Shown one piece after another: positions 37,509 to 45,355 of a stretch of DNA of 64,000 nt. The position numbers and the translations under genes were made by a program. Each line of letters begins with the position of its first letter. Position 1 is the first letter of the stretch. Origin of the DNA: Spiribacter curvatus (GTDB lineage: Bacteria > Pseudomonadota > Gammaproteobacteria > Nitrococcales > Nitrococcaceae). The stretch is from assembly GCF_000485905.1 (NCBI RefSeq), contig NC_022664.1, positions 1,240,001 to 1,304,000 of the forward strand, given 5' to 3'. Under the pieces are notes generated by a model, which worked only from the letters and a program-made list of their open reading frames with translations, was not told the origin of the DNA and made no database searches.

Positions 37509-39874
37509 GCGGCATCGCGGAGGGCGATAGCGGTCGATTCCTCGACATGCTCGATCCAGTGGAATGTCATGTCCTGGCGCGCCGACTCCGGGATATCCTC
37601 ATAATCCTTGCGATTGCGGGCCGGGAGCAGGACGGTGTGAATGCCGGCGCGACGGGCGGCGAGCACTTTTTCCTTGATCCCGCCGACTGGCAGGACGAGA
37701 CCACGCAGAGTGATCTCACCGGTCATGGCGACGTCTTCGCGGATGCAACGCCCAGTCACCAGTGACACGAGCGCGTTGTACATCGCAACACCGGCACTGG
37801 GACCATCCTTCGGGATCGCCCCCGCGGGCAGATGGACATGGATGTCGTCGCTGGAGAAGGTATTGGGATCGATACCGATCTGACCCGCCCGCGCCTTGAT
37901 CAGACTGAGTGCAGTCTGGGCGCTCTCCTTCATGACATCGCCCTGCTGGCCGGTCAGCATCAGCCGACCGCTGCCGGCGTAGCGATTTGCCTCGATGAAT
38001 AGAATGTCACCGCCGACTGGCGTCCAGGCCAGCCCCGTCGCAACGCCCGGGACGCTGGTGCGCATGGCGGTCTCGCTCTCGAACTTCGGTGCGCCCAGTA
38101 TCGTGTCGACATCACCGGCCTCGACATACGCCTGCGTGACAGTACCCTCGGCGAACTGCACGGCGAAGTGGCGGGCAATGCCTCCGAGCTCGCGCTCGAG
38201 CTGCCGGCAGCCCGCCTCCCGCGTGTACTCGGCGATCACCCGCTCGATGGCGCCATCCGATACCTCAAACTGCTCGGCGGAAAGACCGGCCGAGTCGCGC
38301 TGGCGATCCAGCAGATAGCGCCGGGCAATCTCGACCTTTTCCTCCTGGGTATACCCCGGGATCTCGATCATCTCCATGCGATCGCGCAGCGGCCCCGGGA
38401 TCGAGTCCGGGACATTCGCCGTCGCGATGAACAATACCCCGGTGAGATCGAACGGCACGCCCAGGTAGTTATCCTGAAAGGTCCCATTCTGGGCCGGATC
38501 GAGCACCTCGAGCAGTGCCGCCGATGGGTCGCCCTGGATACCGCCACCGAGCTTATCCATTTCATCGAGCATGAGGACCGGGTTGCGGGAACCGGCCTTG
38601 TGCAGGCTCTGAACGACCTTGCCGGGCAGCGCGCCCAGATAGGTCCGCCGATGACCGCGGATTTCCGCCTCATCATGAACGCCGCCAAGGCTCGAGCGCA
38701 CGAAATCACGTCCGGTTGCCCGGGCGATGCTCTGACCGAGCGAGGTCTTGCCCACGCCTGGCGGACCCACCAGGCAGAGGATCGGGCTGCGGCCTTCCGG
38801 ATTGAGCTTGCGGACCGCGAGATGCTCGAGGATCCGACGCTTGACCGGCTCCAGGCCGTAGTGGTCGGCGTCGAGGATCTCCCGGGCGCGGGCGATATCA
38901 ATATCCTCCGGCCGTGTCACCGTCCAGGGCAGCTCGAGCAACCAGTCCAGATAGGTCCGCACCATCGAGTACTCGCCCGCTCCTTCAGGCATACGCTCCA
39001 GGCGCTTGAGTTCCTTGCGGGCCTGCTCATCCACGGCCTCGGGCATCTGCAGTGCATCGATGCGCTGCTCGAGCTCGCGGATCTCCTCGCCCTTGTCGTC
39101 GCTTTCGCCCAATTCCTCTTGAATCGAGCGCAGCTGCTCACGCAACAGGGCCTCGCGCTGGCGCTCGGACATGGTCTCGTGGGTCCGCTCACTGATCTTT
39201 TGCGAGAGTTTGAGCACCTCGACCCGATAGTCGACCAGCGTGAGCACCCGCTCCAGCCGAGTCTCGATATCGAGGATTTCGAGGAGCTCCTGCCGATCCT
39301 CGCTGCCCAGATCGAGGTGGCCAGCTACCGTATCGGCAAGCACACCGGGCTCCTTGATGTTCGACAGGGCGCCGGTCAGCTCCTGCGGGGCCTGCGGGAG
39401 TAACTCCAGCGCTTCGAGCGCCTTGTCGCGCAGCGCGATCATCCGCGCATCGACGGCCTGCCCCGCTGGCTGCTGCTCGGGAAGCCGCTCAACGCGCGCC
39501 ACCGGAAAGGGGTAGCCCTCCAGGTATTCGACAACGCGGAGCCGCTCTTCGCCCTGGAGCACGAGATGATGATGACCCTCACGTCCATTCACGAAGCGCA
39601 TGACGTTCGCAACGGTGCCGACGGCATGAAGATCATCCGGACCCGGATCTTCGATGCTGGCATCGCGCTGCGTGATCACGCCCATGGGCTGTTCGTTCTG
39701 CACCGCCTGACGGGCGGCGAGAATCGACTTCGACCGACCGATGCCCACCGGCACCAGCATATTCGGAAACAGCACCATGTTGCGGATCGGAAGCACGATC
39801 ATCGCGTCGTCCGGCAGCCGCGGAATAACCAGGCTACGGGACGGCTCGACACCCTCGTTTTCAATCGTCTGCAT
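37475..39874 (-). CDS. lon: ATP-dependent protease Lon
   Basis: This protein has about 799 residues. The LON substrate-binding domain (RNMVLFPNMLVPVGIGR) comes first, then a coiled helical region and the AAA+ module (Walker A GPPGVGKTSLGQS, Walker B VLMLDEMDKLG). The Ser-Lys protease domain follows, with PKDGPSAGVAMYNA (catalytic Ser) and GGIKEKVLAARRAGI (catalytic Lys). Lon degrades damaged and short-lived regulatory proteins in the cytoplasm. The ATG at 39874 has GGAGGT five bases before it. An upstream in-frame codon (39886) lacks such a site. A heat-shock-like promoter lies upstream. Confidence 0.97.
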   Translation of the reverse strand: MQTIENEGVEPSRSLVIPRLPDDAMIVLPIRNMVLFPNMLVPVGIGRSKSILAARQAVQNEQPMGVITQRDASIEDPGPDDLHAVGTVANVMRFVNGREGHHHLVLQGEERLRVVEYLEGYPFPVARVERLPEQQPAGQAVDARMIALRDKALEALELLPQAPQELTGALSNIKEPGVLADTVAGHLDLGSEDRQELLEILDIETRLERVLTLVDYRVEVLKLSQKISERTHETMSERQREALLREQLRSIQEELGESDDKGEEIRELEQRIDALQMPEAVDEQARKELKRLERMPEGAGEYSMVRTYLDWLLELPWTVTRPEDIDIARAREILDADHYGLEPVKRRILEHLAVRKLNPEGRSPILCLVGPPGVGKTSLGQSIARATGRDFVRSSLGGVHDEAEIRGHRRTYLGALPGKVVQSLHKAGSRNPVLMLDEMDKLGGGIQGDPSAALLEVLDPAQNGTFQDNYLGVPFDLTGVLFIATANVPDSIPGPLRDRMEMIEIPGYTQEEKVEIARRYLLDRQRDSAGLSAEQFEVSDGAIERVIAEYTREAGCRQLERELGGIARHFAVQFAEGTVTQAYVEAGDVDTILGAPKFESETAMRTSVPGVATGLAWTPVGGDILFIEANRYAGSGRLMLTGQQGDVMKESAQTALSLIKARAGQIGIDPNTFSSDDIHVHLPAGAIPKDGPSAGVAMYNALVSLVTGRCIREDVAMTGEITLRGLVLPVGGIKEKVLAARRAGIHTVLLPARNRKDYEDIPESARQDMTFHWIEHVEESTAIALRDAAQAPDGGADSG

Positions 39875-39919
39875 TGCGACCTCCATGCGGAGCCGGTCGT
39901 TGTCCGGCTGATGGGCAGG

Positions 39920-39948
39920 AAATGGTGGCTATGGACGTTGGATTCAAG
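39920..39948 (-). promoter_or_regulatory. Candidate sigma-32 heat-shock promoter of lon
   Basis: The minus strand shows CTTGAA (39948-39943), a 15-base spacer and CACCATTT (39927-39920). Sigma-32 consensus is CTTGAA, 13-15 bases, CCCCATnT, so the minus-10 has one mismatch. The start of transcription would fall about 35-40 bases before the lon ATG. lon is a sigma-32 gene in E. coli, which supports the call. Confidence 0.62.
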
Positions 39949-40025
39949 TCGCGGCGGAGCGCGCCGAACCCATTGGATGGTATCGTTACGCGCTCACCCA
40001 AAACGCATCGAGAGGCGCCTCAGCG

Positions 40026-41384
40026 ATGGACGAGACCGTCAAGATTACGCTGCCGGAAAACGATATCCCCCGGCACTGGCACAACATCAACGCCGATCTA
40101 CCGGCGCCCATGGCGCCAGTGCTGCGGCCGGATACCTACGAGCCGGTGGAGCCGGACGATCTGGCGCCGATTTTCCCGAATGCCGTGATCGAGCAGGAAA
40201 TGAGCACCGAGCGCGCGGTGGAGATCCCCGAGCCGGTGCGCGATGTCTATCGCCAGTGGCGGCCGTCACCGCTGTATCGGGCGCGGCGACTGGAAAAGGC
40301 GCTGGGAACGCCGGCGCGGATCTACTACAAGTATGAAGGCGTCAGCCCGGCCGGCAGCCATAAGCCCAACACGGCGATCCCCCAGGCCTTTTACAACAAG
40401 GCAGAGGGCGTCAAGCGAATCACCACCGAGACGGGCGCCGGACAGTGGGGCTCATCACTGGCACTCGCCGGCGCCATGTTCGACCTCGATATCGAGGTGT
40501 TCATGGTCAAGGTCAGCTTTAACCAGAAACCCTATCGTCGGGCATTCATGGAGAGCTTTGGCGCGAGCTGCATCGCCAGTCCCAGTCAAACCACGGCAGC
40601 CGGGCGAGCGGTACTCGCCGAACAGCCCGATGCGACCGGTAGCCTGGGCATCGCGATCAGCGAGGCGGTTGAGCTCGCCGCTCAGCGCGACGACACGAAA
40701 TATGCCCTTGGCAGTGTGCTCAACCATGTTCTGCTGCATCAGACCGTCTCGGGTCTGGAGACGATGCGCCAGCTCGAGCAGGTCGACGACTATCCCGACA
40801 AGGTGATCGGCTGTACTGGAGGTGGTTCGAACTTCGCCGGCGTCGCCTTCCCGTTTCTCGGCGAGCGGCTGCGCGGGGGGCCGAAAACGGAGTTCATCGC
40901 CGTGGAGCCGGCCGCCTGTCCCACACTGACCCGGGGCGAGTTTGCCTACGACTGGGGCGACACGGGTCACCTGACGCCGCTGACCAAAATGCATACGCTG
41001 GGGTCGGGGTTCATGCCCCCGGGGTTCCATGCCGGCGGTCTGCGCTATCACGGCATGGCGCCACAGATCAGCCATCTAACGGACCTCGGCTATATCGCAC
41101 CCCGCGCCTACGGCCAGCTGGACTGCTTTGCGGCAGGACTCACCTTCGCACGCGCGGAGGGCATCATCCCGGCACCCGAGGCCAACCACGCGGTCAAGGC
41201 GACCATCGACGAGGCGATCGCCTGCCGTGAATCCGGCGAATCGAAGGCGCTGCTGTTCAATCTCTGCGGCCATGGCCACTTCGACATGCGGGCCTATACA
41301 GACTACCTGGCCGGCAACCTCGAGGCGGAAACCAGCCAGATGGCCGAGCAGTCGATGGCGTTGTCCGGGTTGCCGGGCGTGTGA
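40026..41384 (+). CDS. TrpB2-type tryptophan synthase beta-like protein
   Basis: This 452-residue fold-type II PLP enzyme has the PLP lysine in [15 protein letters not shown] and the phosphate-binding [10 protein letters not shown]. Other TrpB2 features are [28 protein letters not shown] and an extended N-terminus beginning [20 protein letters not shown]. TrpB2 proteins make tryptophan from indole and serine without TrpA, and some have other partners. No trpA or other trp gene is adjacent, so it is probably a stand-alone indole-salvage enzyme. It is divergent from lon, 151 bases apart. A small ArsR-type regulator gene converges on its 3' end. Confidence 0.9.
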   Translation: MDETVKITLPENDIPRHWHNINADLPAPMAPVLRPDTYEPVEPDDLAPIFPNAVIEQEMSTERAVEIPEPVRDVYRQWRPSPLYRARRLEKALGTPARIYYKYEGVSPAGSHKPNTAIPQAFYNKAEGVKRITTETGAGQWGSSLALAGAMFDLDIEVFMVKVSFNQKPYRRAFMESFGASCIASPSQTTAAGRAVLAEQPDATGSLGIAISEAVELAAQRDDTKYALGSVLNHVLLHQTVSGLETMRQLEQVDDYPDKVIGCTGGGSNFAGVAFPFLGERLRGGPKTEFIAVEPAACPTLTRGEFAYDWGDTGHLTPLTKMHTLGSGFMPPGFHAGGLRYHGMAPQISHLTDLGYIAPRAYGQLDCFAAGLTFARAEGIIPAPEANHAVKATIDEAIACRESGESKALLFNLCGHGHFDMRAYTDYLAGNLEAETSQMAEQSMALSGLPGV

Positions 41385-41407
41385 GCGGATCCGGTCATCA
41401 AGGGCGT

Positions 41408-41428
41408 CGCCGGCGGGATCAGCCGGCG
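41408..41428. other. Inverted repeat between TrpB2 and ArsR-type genes
   Basis: CGCCGGC (41408-41414) and GCCGGCG (41422-41428) form a perfect 7-bp stem with a 7-base loop between two convergent genes. It overlaps the last codons of the ArsR-type gene. It has no T-tract in either direction, so it could be a weak bidirectional stop or simply GC-rich coding sequence. Confidence 0.3.
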
Positions 41429-41736
41429 GCGGCCCCGTCCCAATCGCGCGCCGCACCCAAGGCGATGGTCACCCATACCGGTAAATCGTCAGCCAACCGG
41501 TAGTGAATCCGGGGATGCTGGTGCCTCGCCGCGAGCAGGCCGCGGGCGGCCAGATCACCCAGCAGCTGACGCGTCTGAGCCGGTTCCTGCGTCATCGCCT
41601 GGGCCAGATCATCCGCCTCCAGCTCACCGGCCCGATGCAGGCAGGTCAGCATGCGCAGACGGGTTTCGTCGCTGATGATCCGATGGAAGTCTGCACCGCG
41701 TAGTACAACGGTCTGGGAATTGTTTCTGTTATCCAC
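41419..41736 (-). CDS. ArsR-type winged-helix regulator
   Basis: This 105-residue protein has a winged helix. FHRIISDETRLRMLTCL is the ArsR-family opening helix, and DDLAQAMTQEPAQTRQLLGDLAARGLL is the recognition helix-turn-helix. LLAARHQHPRIHYRLA forms the wing. No cysteine pair typical of metal-sensing ArsR members is present beyond a single Cys, so a metal effector is not supported. Start is GTG (41736) with AGGAGAG upstream. It lies 34 bases from TrpB2, tail to tail, and near the tRNA cluster. Its target is unknown. Confidence 0.8.
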   Translation of the reverse strand: MDNRNNSQTVVLRGADFHRIISDETRLRMLTCLHRAGELEADDLAQAMTQEPAQTRQLLGDLAARGLLAARHQHPRIHYRLADDLPVWVTIALGAARDWDGAAAG

Positions 41737-41812
41737 GGAAGCTCTCCTGATGATTTCCCGGATTATCCCGTCGGAACCGTTACAGGAATGTGAAACACAG
41801 AAATGGCCGAAA

Positions 41813-41889
41813 TGGCGTCCCCAACGGGATTCGAACCCGTGTCGCCACCTTGAAAGGGTGGTGTCCTAGGCCGTCTAGACGATGGGGAC
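41813..41889 (-). tRNA. tRNA-Glu (anticodon TTC)
   Basis: The minus strand folds as a complete cloverleaf: acceptor GTCCCCA...TGGGGAC, anticodon stem-loop CCACCCTTTCAAGGTGG with TTC, T-loop GGTTCGAATCC, and an encoded CCA. It is six bases after tRNA-Ala and shares its promoter. Confidence 0.96.
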
Positions 41890-41895
41890 AATGAT

Positions 41896-41971
41896 TGGTG
41901 GAGCCAGGCGGGATCGAACCGCCGACCTCCTGCATGCCATGCAGGCGCTCTCCCGGCTGAGCTATGGCCCC
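41896..41971 (-). tRNA. tRNA-Ala (anticodon GGC)
   Basis: The cloverleaf reads GGGGCCATAGCTCAGCCGG on the 5' side. The anticodon loop CTGCATGGCATGCAG shows GGC, the T-loop is GGTTCGATCCC, and the CCA is encoded. It is the first tRNA after the promoter at 41990-42018. Confidence 0.96.
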
Positions 41972-41989
41972 CTCTAACCAACGGCGTGA

Positions 41990-42018
41990 AGTCTAGGAAC
42001 AGATGGGCCTGCTGTCAA
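41990..42018 (-). promoter_or_regulatory. Strong sigma-70 promoter for tRNA-Ala/tRNA-Glu
   Basis: A perfect minus-35 TTGACA (42018-42013) is 17 bases from TAGACT (41995-41990). The minus-10 ends about 18 bases before tRNA-Ala. It sits in the gap after gltX, so the tRNAs need not depend on gltX transcription. The core is nearly the same as the tRNA-Val promoter at 43542-43570. Confidence 0.8.
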
Positions 42019-42047
42019 TACAGGAGGCCCGAAATCAGAGCCGAGCC

Positions 42048-43466
42048 TCAGGTTTCCGCCTGCACGCGGACCCATTCACTCGCCGCATGAATACGACGAA
42101 GCACCGCCTCGCGCCCCAGAAGTTCGAGCGTGATATCGATGGGCGGGGACACCGGGCCGCCCGACACCGCCACCCGCAGGGGCTGGGCCACCTTGCCCAT
42201 CTTCAGCCCCTGCTCTTCAGCGACGCCGGTCACCGCCTGGTGGATGGCGTCGGCCTGCCAGTGCTCCACCTCGGCCAGTGCATTGCTCAATGCATCAAGC
42301 ACCTCAGCGGCACCCAGCAGATGCTTGCGCGCCGCCTTTTCATCGAAGCCATCAGGATCTTGGTAGAAAAACCGGCTGTTCTCGGCCATCTCGACCAGCG
42401 TCTTGCTGCGCTCTGCCTGCGCCGCGACAACCGCCTCGATGCCGGGCGCCCCGGCCGCAGCGGGATCAATGCCGAGCGCCCCCAGATGCTGCGCCAGATG
42501 CCGGGCGACATGCGCCGGCGGCAGCGTCTTCATATAATGCTGGTTGAGCCAGTCCAGTTTCGACGGATTGAGGCTGGAGGCCGAGTGATTGATCTCGCCG
42601 ATGTCGAAATACTCGATCAGCTCATCAAGCGTGAATACCTCCTGATCGCCATGCGCCCATCCCAGCCTGACCAGGTAGTTGATCACCGCCTCGGGCAGAT
42701 AGCCGGCATCGCGATAATCCATGACACTGGCTGCCCCGGTGCGTTTGGAGAGTTTCTTGCCCTGGGCATCAAGAATCATCGGCACATGCGCGTAGGCCGG
42801 TGGCTCGACCCCCAGCGCCTTGAGGATATTGGCCTGGCGCGCACTGTTGTTGAGGTGGTCATCGCCGCGAATGACATGGCTGATCCCCATGTCCATGTCA
42901 TCCACCACCACAACGAAATTATAGGTGGGTGAGCCATCCGCACGGGCAATGATCAGATCATCAAGCTCGGCATTGTCGAACGCCACCCGCCCCTTGACCT
43001 GATCGTCGACCACGGTGTGCCCCTCGTGGGGCTGACGGAAGCGGATCACCGGATCACCCACGGCGTCCGCGGGCGGCTCGGTCAGATGCCGGCATCGGCC
43101 ATCATAGCGGGGTTTGACCTTACGCGCCTGCTGATCGGCGCGGAGGTGATCGAGTCGCTCCTTCGAGCAATAACAACGGTAAGCCGTACCGTCCTCGAGC
43201 ATCCGGTCAATCACCTCGCCGTACCGCTCAAAACGCTCCGTCTGGTAGAGCGGCCCCTCGTCATAGTCGATACCAAGCCAGCTCATGCCCTCGAGGATAG
43301 CGTTGATCGCCTCGGGGGTTGAGCGCTCCAGATCGGTGTCTTCGACCCGCAGGACAAAGCGGCCGCCGTGCCGGCGGGCGTAGAGCCAGCAGAAAAGCGC
43401 CGTACGGGCACCGCCGATATGGAGATAGCCGGTGGGACTCGGGGCGAAACGGGTGGTGACGGACAT
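42048..43466 (-). CDS. gltX: Glutamyl-tRNA synthetase
   Basis: This 472-residue class I synthetase has the HIGH motif in APSPTGYLHIGGARTALF and the KMSKS equivalent as KKLSKRTGA. A zinc-like region in CYCSKERLDHLRADQQARK and an all-helical anticodon-binding domain complete it. It charges tRNA-Glu. It lies upstream of tRNA-Ala and tRNA-Glu on the same strand, so the enzyme and one of its substrates are encoded together. Confidence 0.97.
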   Translation of the reverse strand: MSVTTRFAPSPTGYLHIGGARTALFCWLYARRHGGRFVLRVEDTDLERSTPEAINAILEGMSWLGIDYDEGPLYQTERFERYGEVIDRMLEDGTAYRCYCSKERLDHLRADQQARKVKPRYDGRCRHLTEPPADAVGDPVIRFRQPHEGHTVVDDQVKGRVAFDNAELDDLIIARADGSPTYNFVVVVDDMDMGISHVIRGDDHLNNSARQANILKALGVEPPAYAHVPMILDAQGKKLSKRTGAASVMDYRDAGYLPEAVINYLVRLGWAHGDQEVFTLDELIEYFDIGEINHSASSLNPSKLDWLNQHYMKTLPPAHVARHLAQHLGALGIDPAAAGAPGIEAVVAAQAERSKTLVEMAENSRFFYQDPDGFDEKAARKHLLGAAEVLDALSNALAEVEHWQADAIHQAVTGVAEEQGLKMGKVAQPLRVAVSGGPVSPPIDITLELLGREAVLRRIHAASEWVRVQAET

Positions 43467-43541
43467 ATCGGTCTTCGCTGTCTGTAAAGCCGGTAGTCTA
43501 GCGAGTGACCGGGGTCACGGGCCAGTGGGCACGATCAGCGA

Positions 43542-43570
43542 TTGACAGCCTACCGGCTGATTCCTAAACT
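43542..43570 (+). promoter_or_regulatory. Strong sigma-70 promoter for tRNA-Val
   Basis: A perfect TTGACA (43542-43547), 17-base spacer and TAAACT (43565-43570) lie 11 bases before tRNA-Val. The flanks share TTGACAGC-N11-TTCCTARACTTC with the other tRNA promoter in this window. Confidence 0.8.
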
Positions 43571-43581
43571 TCGTTAAAGTT

Positions 43582-43656
43582 GGGCGGTTAGCTCAGCGGG
43601 AGAGCACTGCCTTCACACGGCAGGGGTCGCTGGTTCGATCCCAGCACCGCCCACCA
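43582..43656 (+). tRNA. tRNA-Val (anticodon CAC)
   Basis: The cloverleaf is complete: acceptor GGGCGGT...ACCGCCC, D-arm AGCTCAGCGGGAGAGC, anticodon stem CTGCC-TTCACAC-GGCAG with CAC, T-loop GGTTCGATCCC and an encoded CCA. It reads GTG codons. The glc operon begins about 200 bases downstream. Confidence 0.96.
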
Positions 43657-43809
43657 ACTTGCCCCGATCCTTTCACTGATTGATCGCTCGCACTGCACCC
43701 AAGCCTGGCTCTGCTCACATCCGCTGCGTGGCCTCTGCGCGCGTGGCGCAGGTATGCAATAAAAACATCGCAGGGTCTATCACTCACTCCAACCGCCTTG
43801 AGCTTGCCA

Positions 43810-43829
43810 GCCAACCGCGATAGGTTGGC
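43810..43829 (+). other. Hairpin in the glcD leader
   Basis: GCCAACC (43810-43816) and GGTTGGC (43823-43829) form a perfect 7-bp stem with loop GCGATA. It ends about 14 bases before the glcD ribosome-binding site. It lacks a T-tract, so it is not a classic terminator. It could be an operator for a dimeric regulator or an mRNA structure. The remaining roughly 150 bases between tRNA-Val and this hairpin show nothing else I can name. Confidence 0.4.
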
Positions 43830-43855
43830 GAGACCAAACATGTGGAGTGGATAGC

Positions 43856-45355
43856 ATGCCAGCTCATGCTGTTTTTCGTGCTGAAGACACGCAGTTCGAT
43901 GTCGCCATTGACCCACTCATCGAGACGTTGCGGGCGGTCCTGCCCGGCGAAGGGTTGATTGTTCACGAGGCCGGCCGACGCGCTTACGAATGCGACGGGC
44001 TGTCCACTTATAAACAACTGCCTTTGCTCGTGGCCGTTCCCGAGACCATTGAGCAGGTCCAGGCAACCGTTCGTGCCTGCAGCGAGGCCGGGGTTCCAGT
44101 CGTTACCCGCGGTTCAGGGACCAGCCTCTCGGGCGGTGCCCTGCCTCATCCGCAGGGTCTATTGCTGGCGATGGGCAAGTTCAACCGCATTCACGACGTC
44201 GATGCCGAGCGGCGTATCGCCCGGATCGACCCAGGCGTTCGCAACTTAGCCATCAGCGAAGCGGCCGCTCCTTACGGGCTGTATTACGCGCCTGACCCAT
44301 CATCACAGATCGCTTGCTCGATCGGTGGCAATGTTGGCGAAAATGCCGGCGGCGTTCACTGTCTTAAATATGGTCTCACTGTCCATAATGTATTGGCGCT
44401 GAAAGTCGTCACGATGGATGGCGACATCACCACCATTGGCTCAGAGGCGCTCGATTCGCCGGGCCTTGATCTGCTCGCGCTCATGCATGGCTCCGAGGGC
44501 ATGCTCGGGGTGATCGTCGAAATTACGGTAAAACTGCTGCCGGCCCCACTCACCAAGCAAGTCCTGATGGCTTCGTTCGACAACGTTGAGGCCGGCGGAC
44601 ATGCCGTTGCCGGCATTGTCGCCGATGGCATCATTCCCGGCGGTTTAGAGATGATGGATGGTGCTGCCATTCAGGCCGCCGAAGATTTCGTGCATGCGGG
44701 CTACGACACCCAGGCCGCCGCCATTCTCATCTGCGAACTCGATGGCAGCGAAGCCGAGGTGGCCGATCAGATGCAGGCGGTCGAAAACTGCCTGACTGCG
44801 CACGGCGCCAGTGCCATTCACGTGGCGGCCGATAACGCGGAGCAGGCGCGTTTCTGGGCCGGACGCAAAGCGGCATTTCCGGCTGTCGGTCGTATATCGC
44901 CTGACTATTACTGCATGGATGGCACTATCCCGCGCAAACAGCTTGCCTATGTACTGCGCCGGATTAGTGAGCTGAGCGCGGCGCATAAACTCGAAACCGT
45001 CAACGTTTTTCATGCCGGCGATGGCAACCTGCATCCTCTTATCCTCTTTGATGGCAATCAGTCTGATCAACTTGATGCGGCTGAAGCCCTCGGCAGTGAC
45101 ATATTGCAGCTGTGCGTTGAAGTCGGCGGCACCGTCACCGGGGAACATGGCGTTGGCGTGGAGAAGATCAACGAAATGTGCGTGCAGTTTGAAACGGCTG
45201 AAATTGAGCAGTTCCACGCCATCAAAGCGGCCTTTGATGACCAGGCGCTCCTCAATCCAGGCAAGGCCATTCCAACGCTCAATCGCTGCGCGGAATTCGG
45301 TCGCATGCATGTCCATAACGGTGAGTTGCCTCACCCTGAAATCGAACGGCTTTGA
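43856..45355 (+). CDS. glcD: Glycolate oxidase subunit GlcD
   Basis: This protein has about 499 residues and an FAD-linked oxidase domain: TRGSGTSLSGGALPHPQG binds FAD, then SIGGNVGENAGG. The C-terminal FAD-oxidase domain has NVFHAGDGNLHP and GTVTGEHGVGVEK. GlcD is the catalytic flavin subunit of glycolate dehydrogenase, converting glycolate to glyoxylate and feeding electrons to the quinone pool with GlcE and GlcF. The ATG at 43856 has GGAG eight bases before it. A GTG at 43847 is less well placed. The operon looks less GC-rich than its neighbours and has more AAA, ATT and CTT codons. Confidence 0.95.
   Translation: MPAHAVFRAEDTQFDVAIDPLIETLRAVLPGEGLIVHEAGRRAYECDGLSTYKQLPLLVAVPETIEQVQATVRACSEAGVPVVTRGSGTSLSGGALPHPQGLLLAMGKFNRIHDVDAERRIARIDPGVRNLAISEAAAPYGLYYAPDPSSQIACSIGGNVGENAGGVHCLKYGLTVHNVLALKVVTMDGDITTIGSEALDSPGLDLLALMHGSEGMLGVIVEITVKLLPAPLTKQVLMASFDNVEAGGHAVAGIVADGIIPGGLEMMDGAAIQAAEDFVHAGYDTQAAAILICELDGSEAEVADQMQAVENCLTAHGASAIHVAADNAEQARFWAGRKAAFPAVGRISPDYYCMDGTIPRKQLAYVLRRISELSAAHKLETVNVFHAGDGNLHPLILFDGNQSDQLDAAEALGSDILQLCVEVGGTVTGEHGVGVEKINEMCVQFETAEIEQFHAIKAAFDDQALLNPGKAIPTLNRCAEFGRMHVHNGELPHPEIERL

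Noticed and set aside
41408-41428. Bidirectional terminator between TrpB2 and the ArsR-type gene
   Set aside because: The stem is perfect but there is no T-tract and it overlaps coding sequence, so it is listed only as an inverted repeat.
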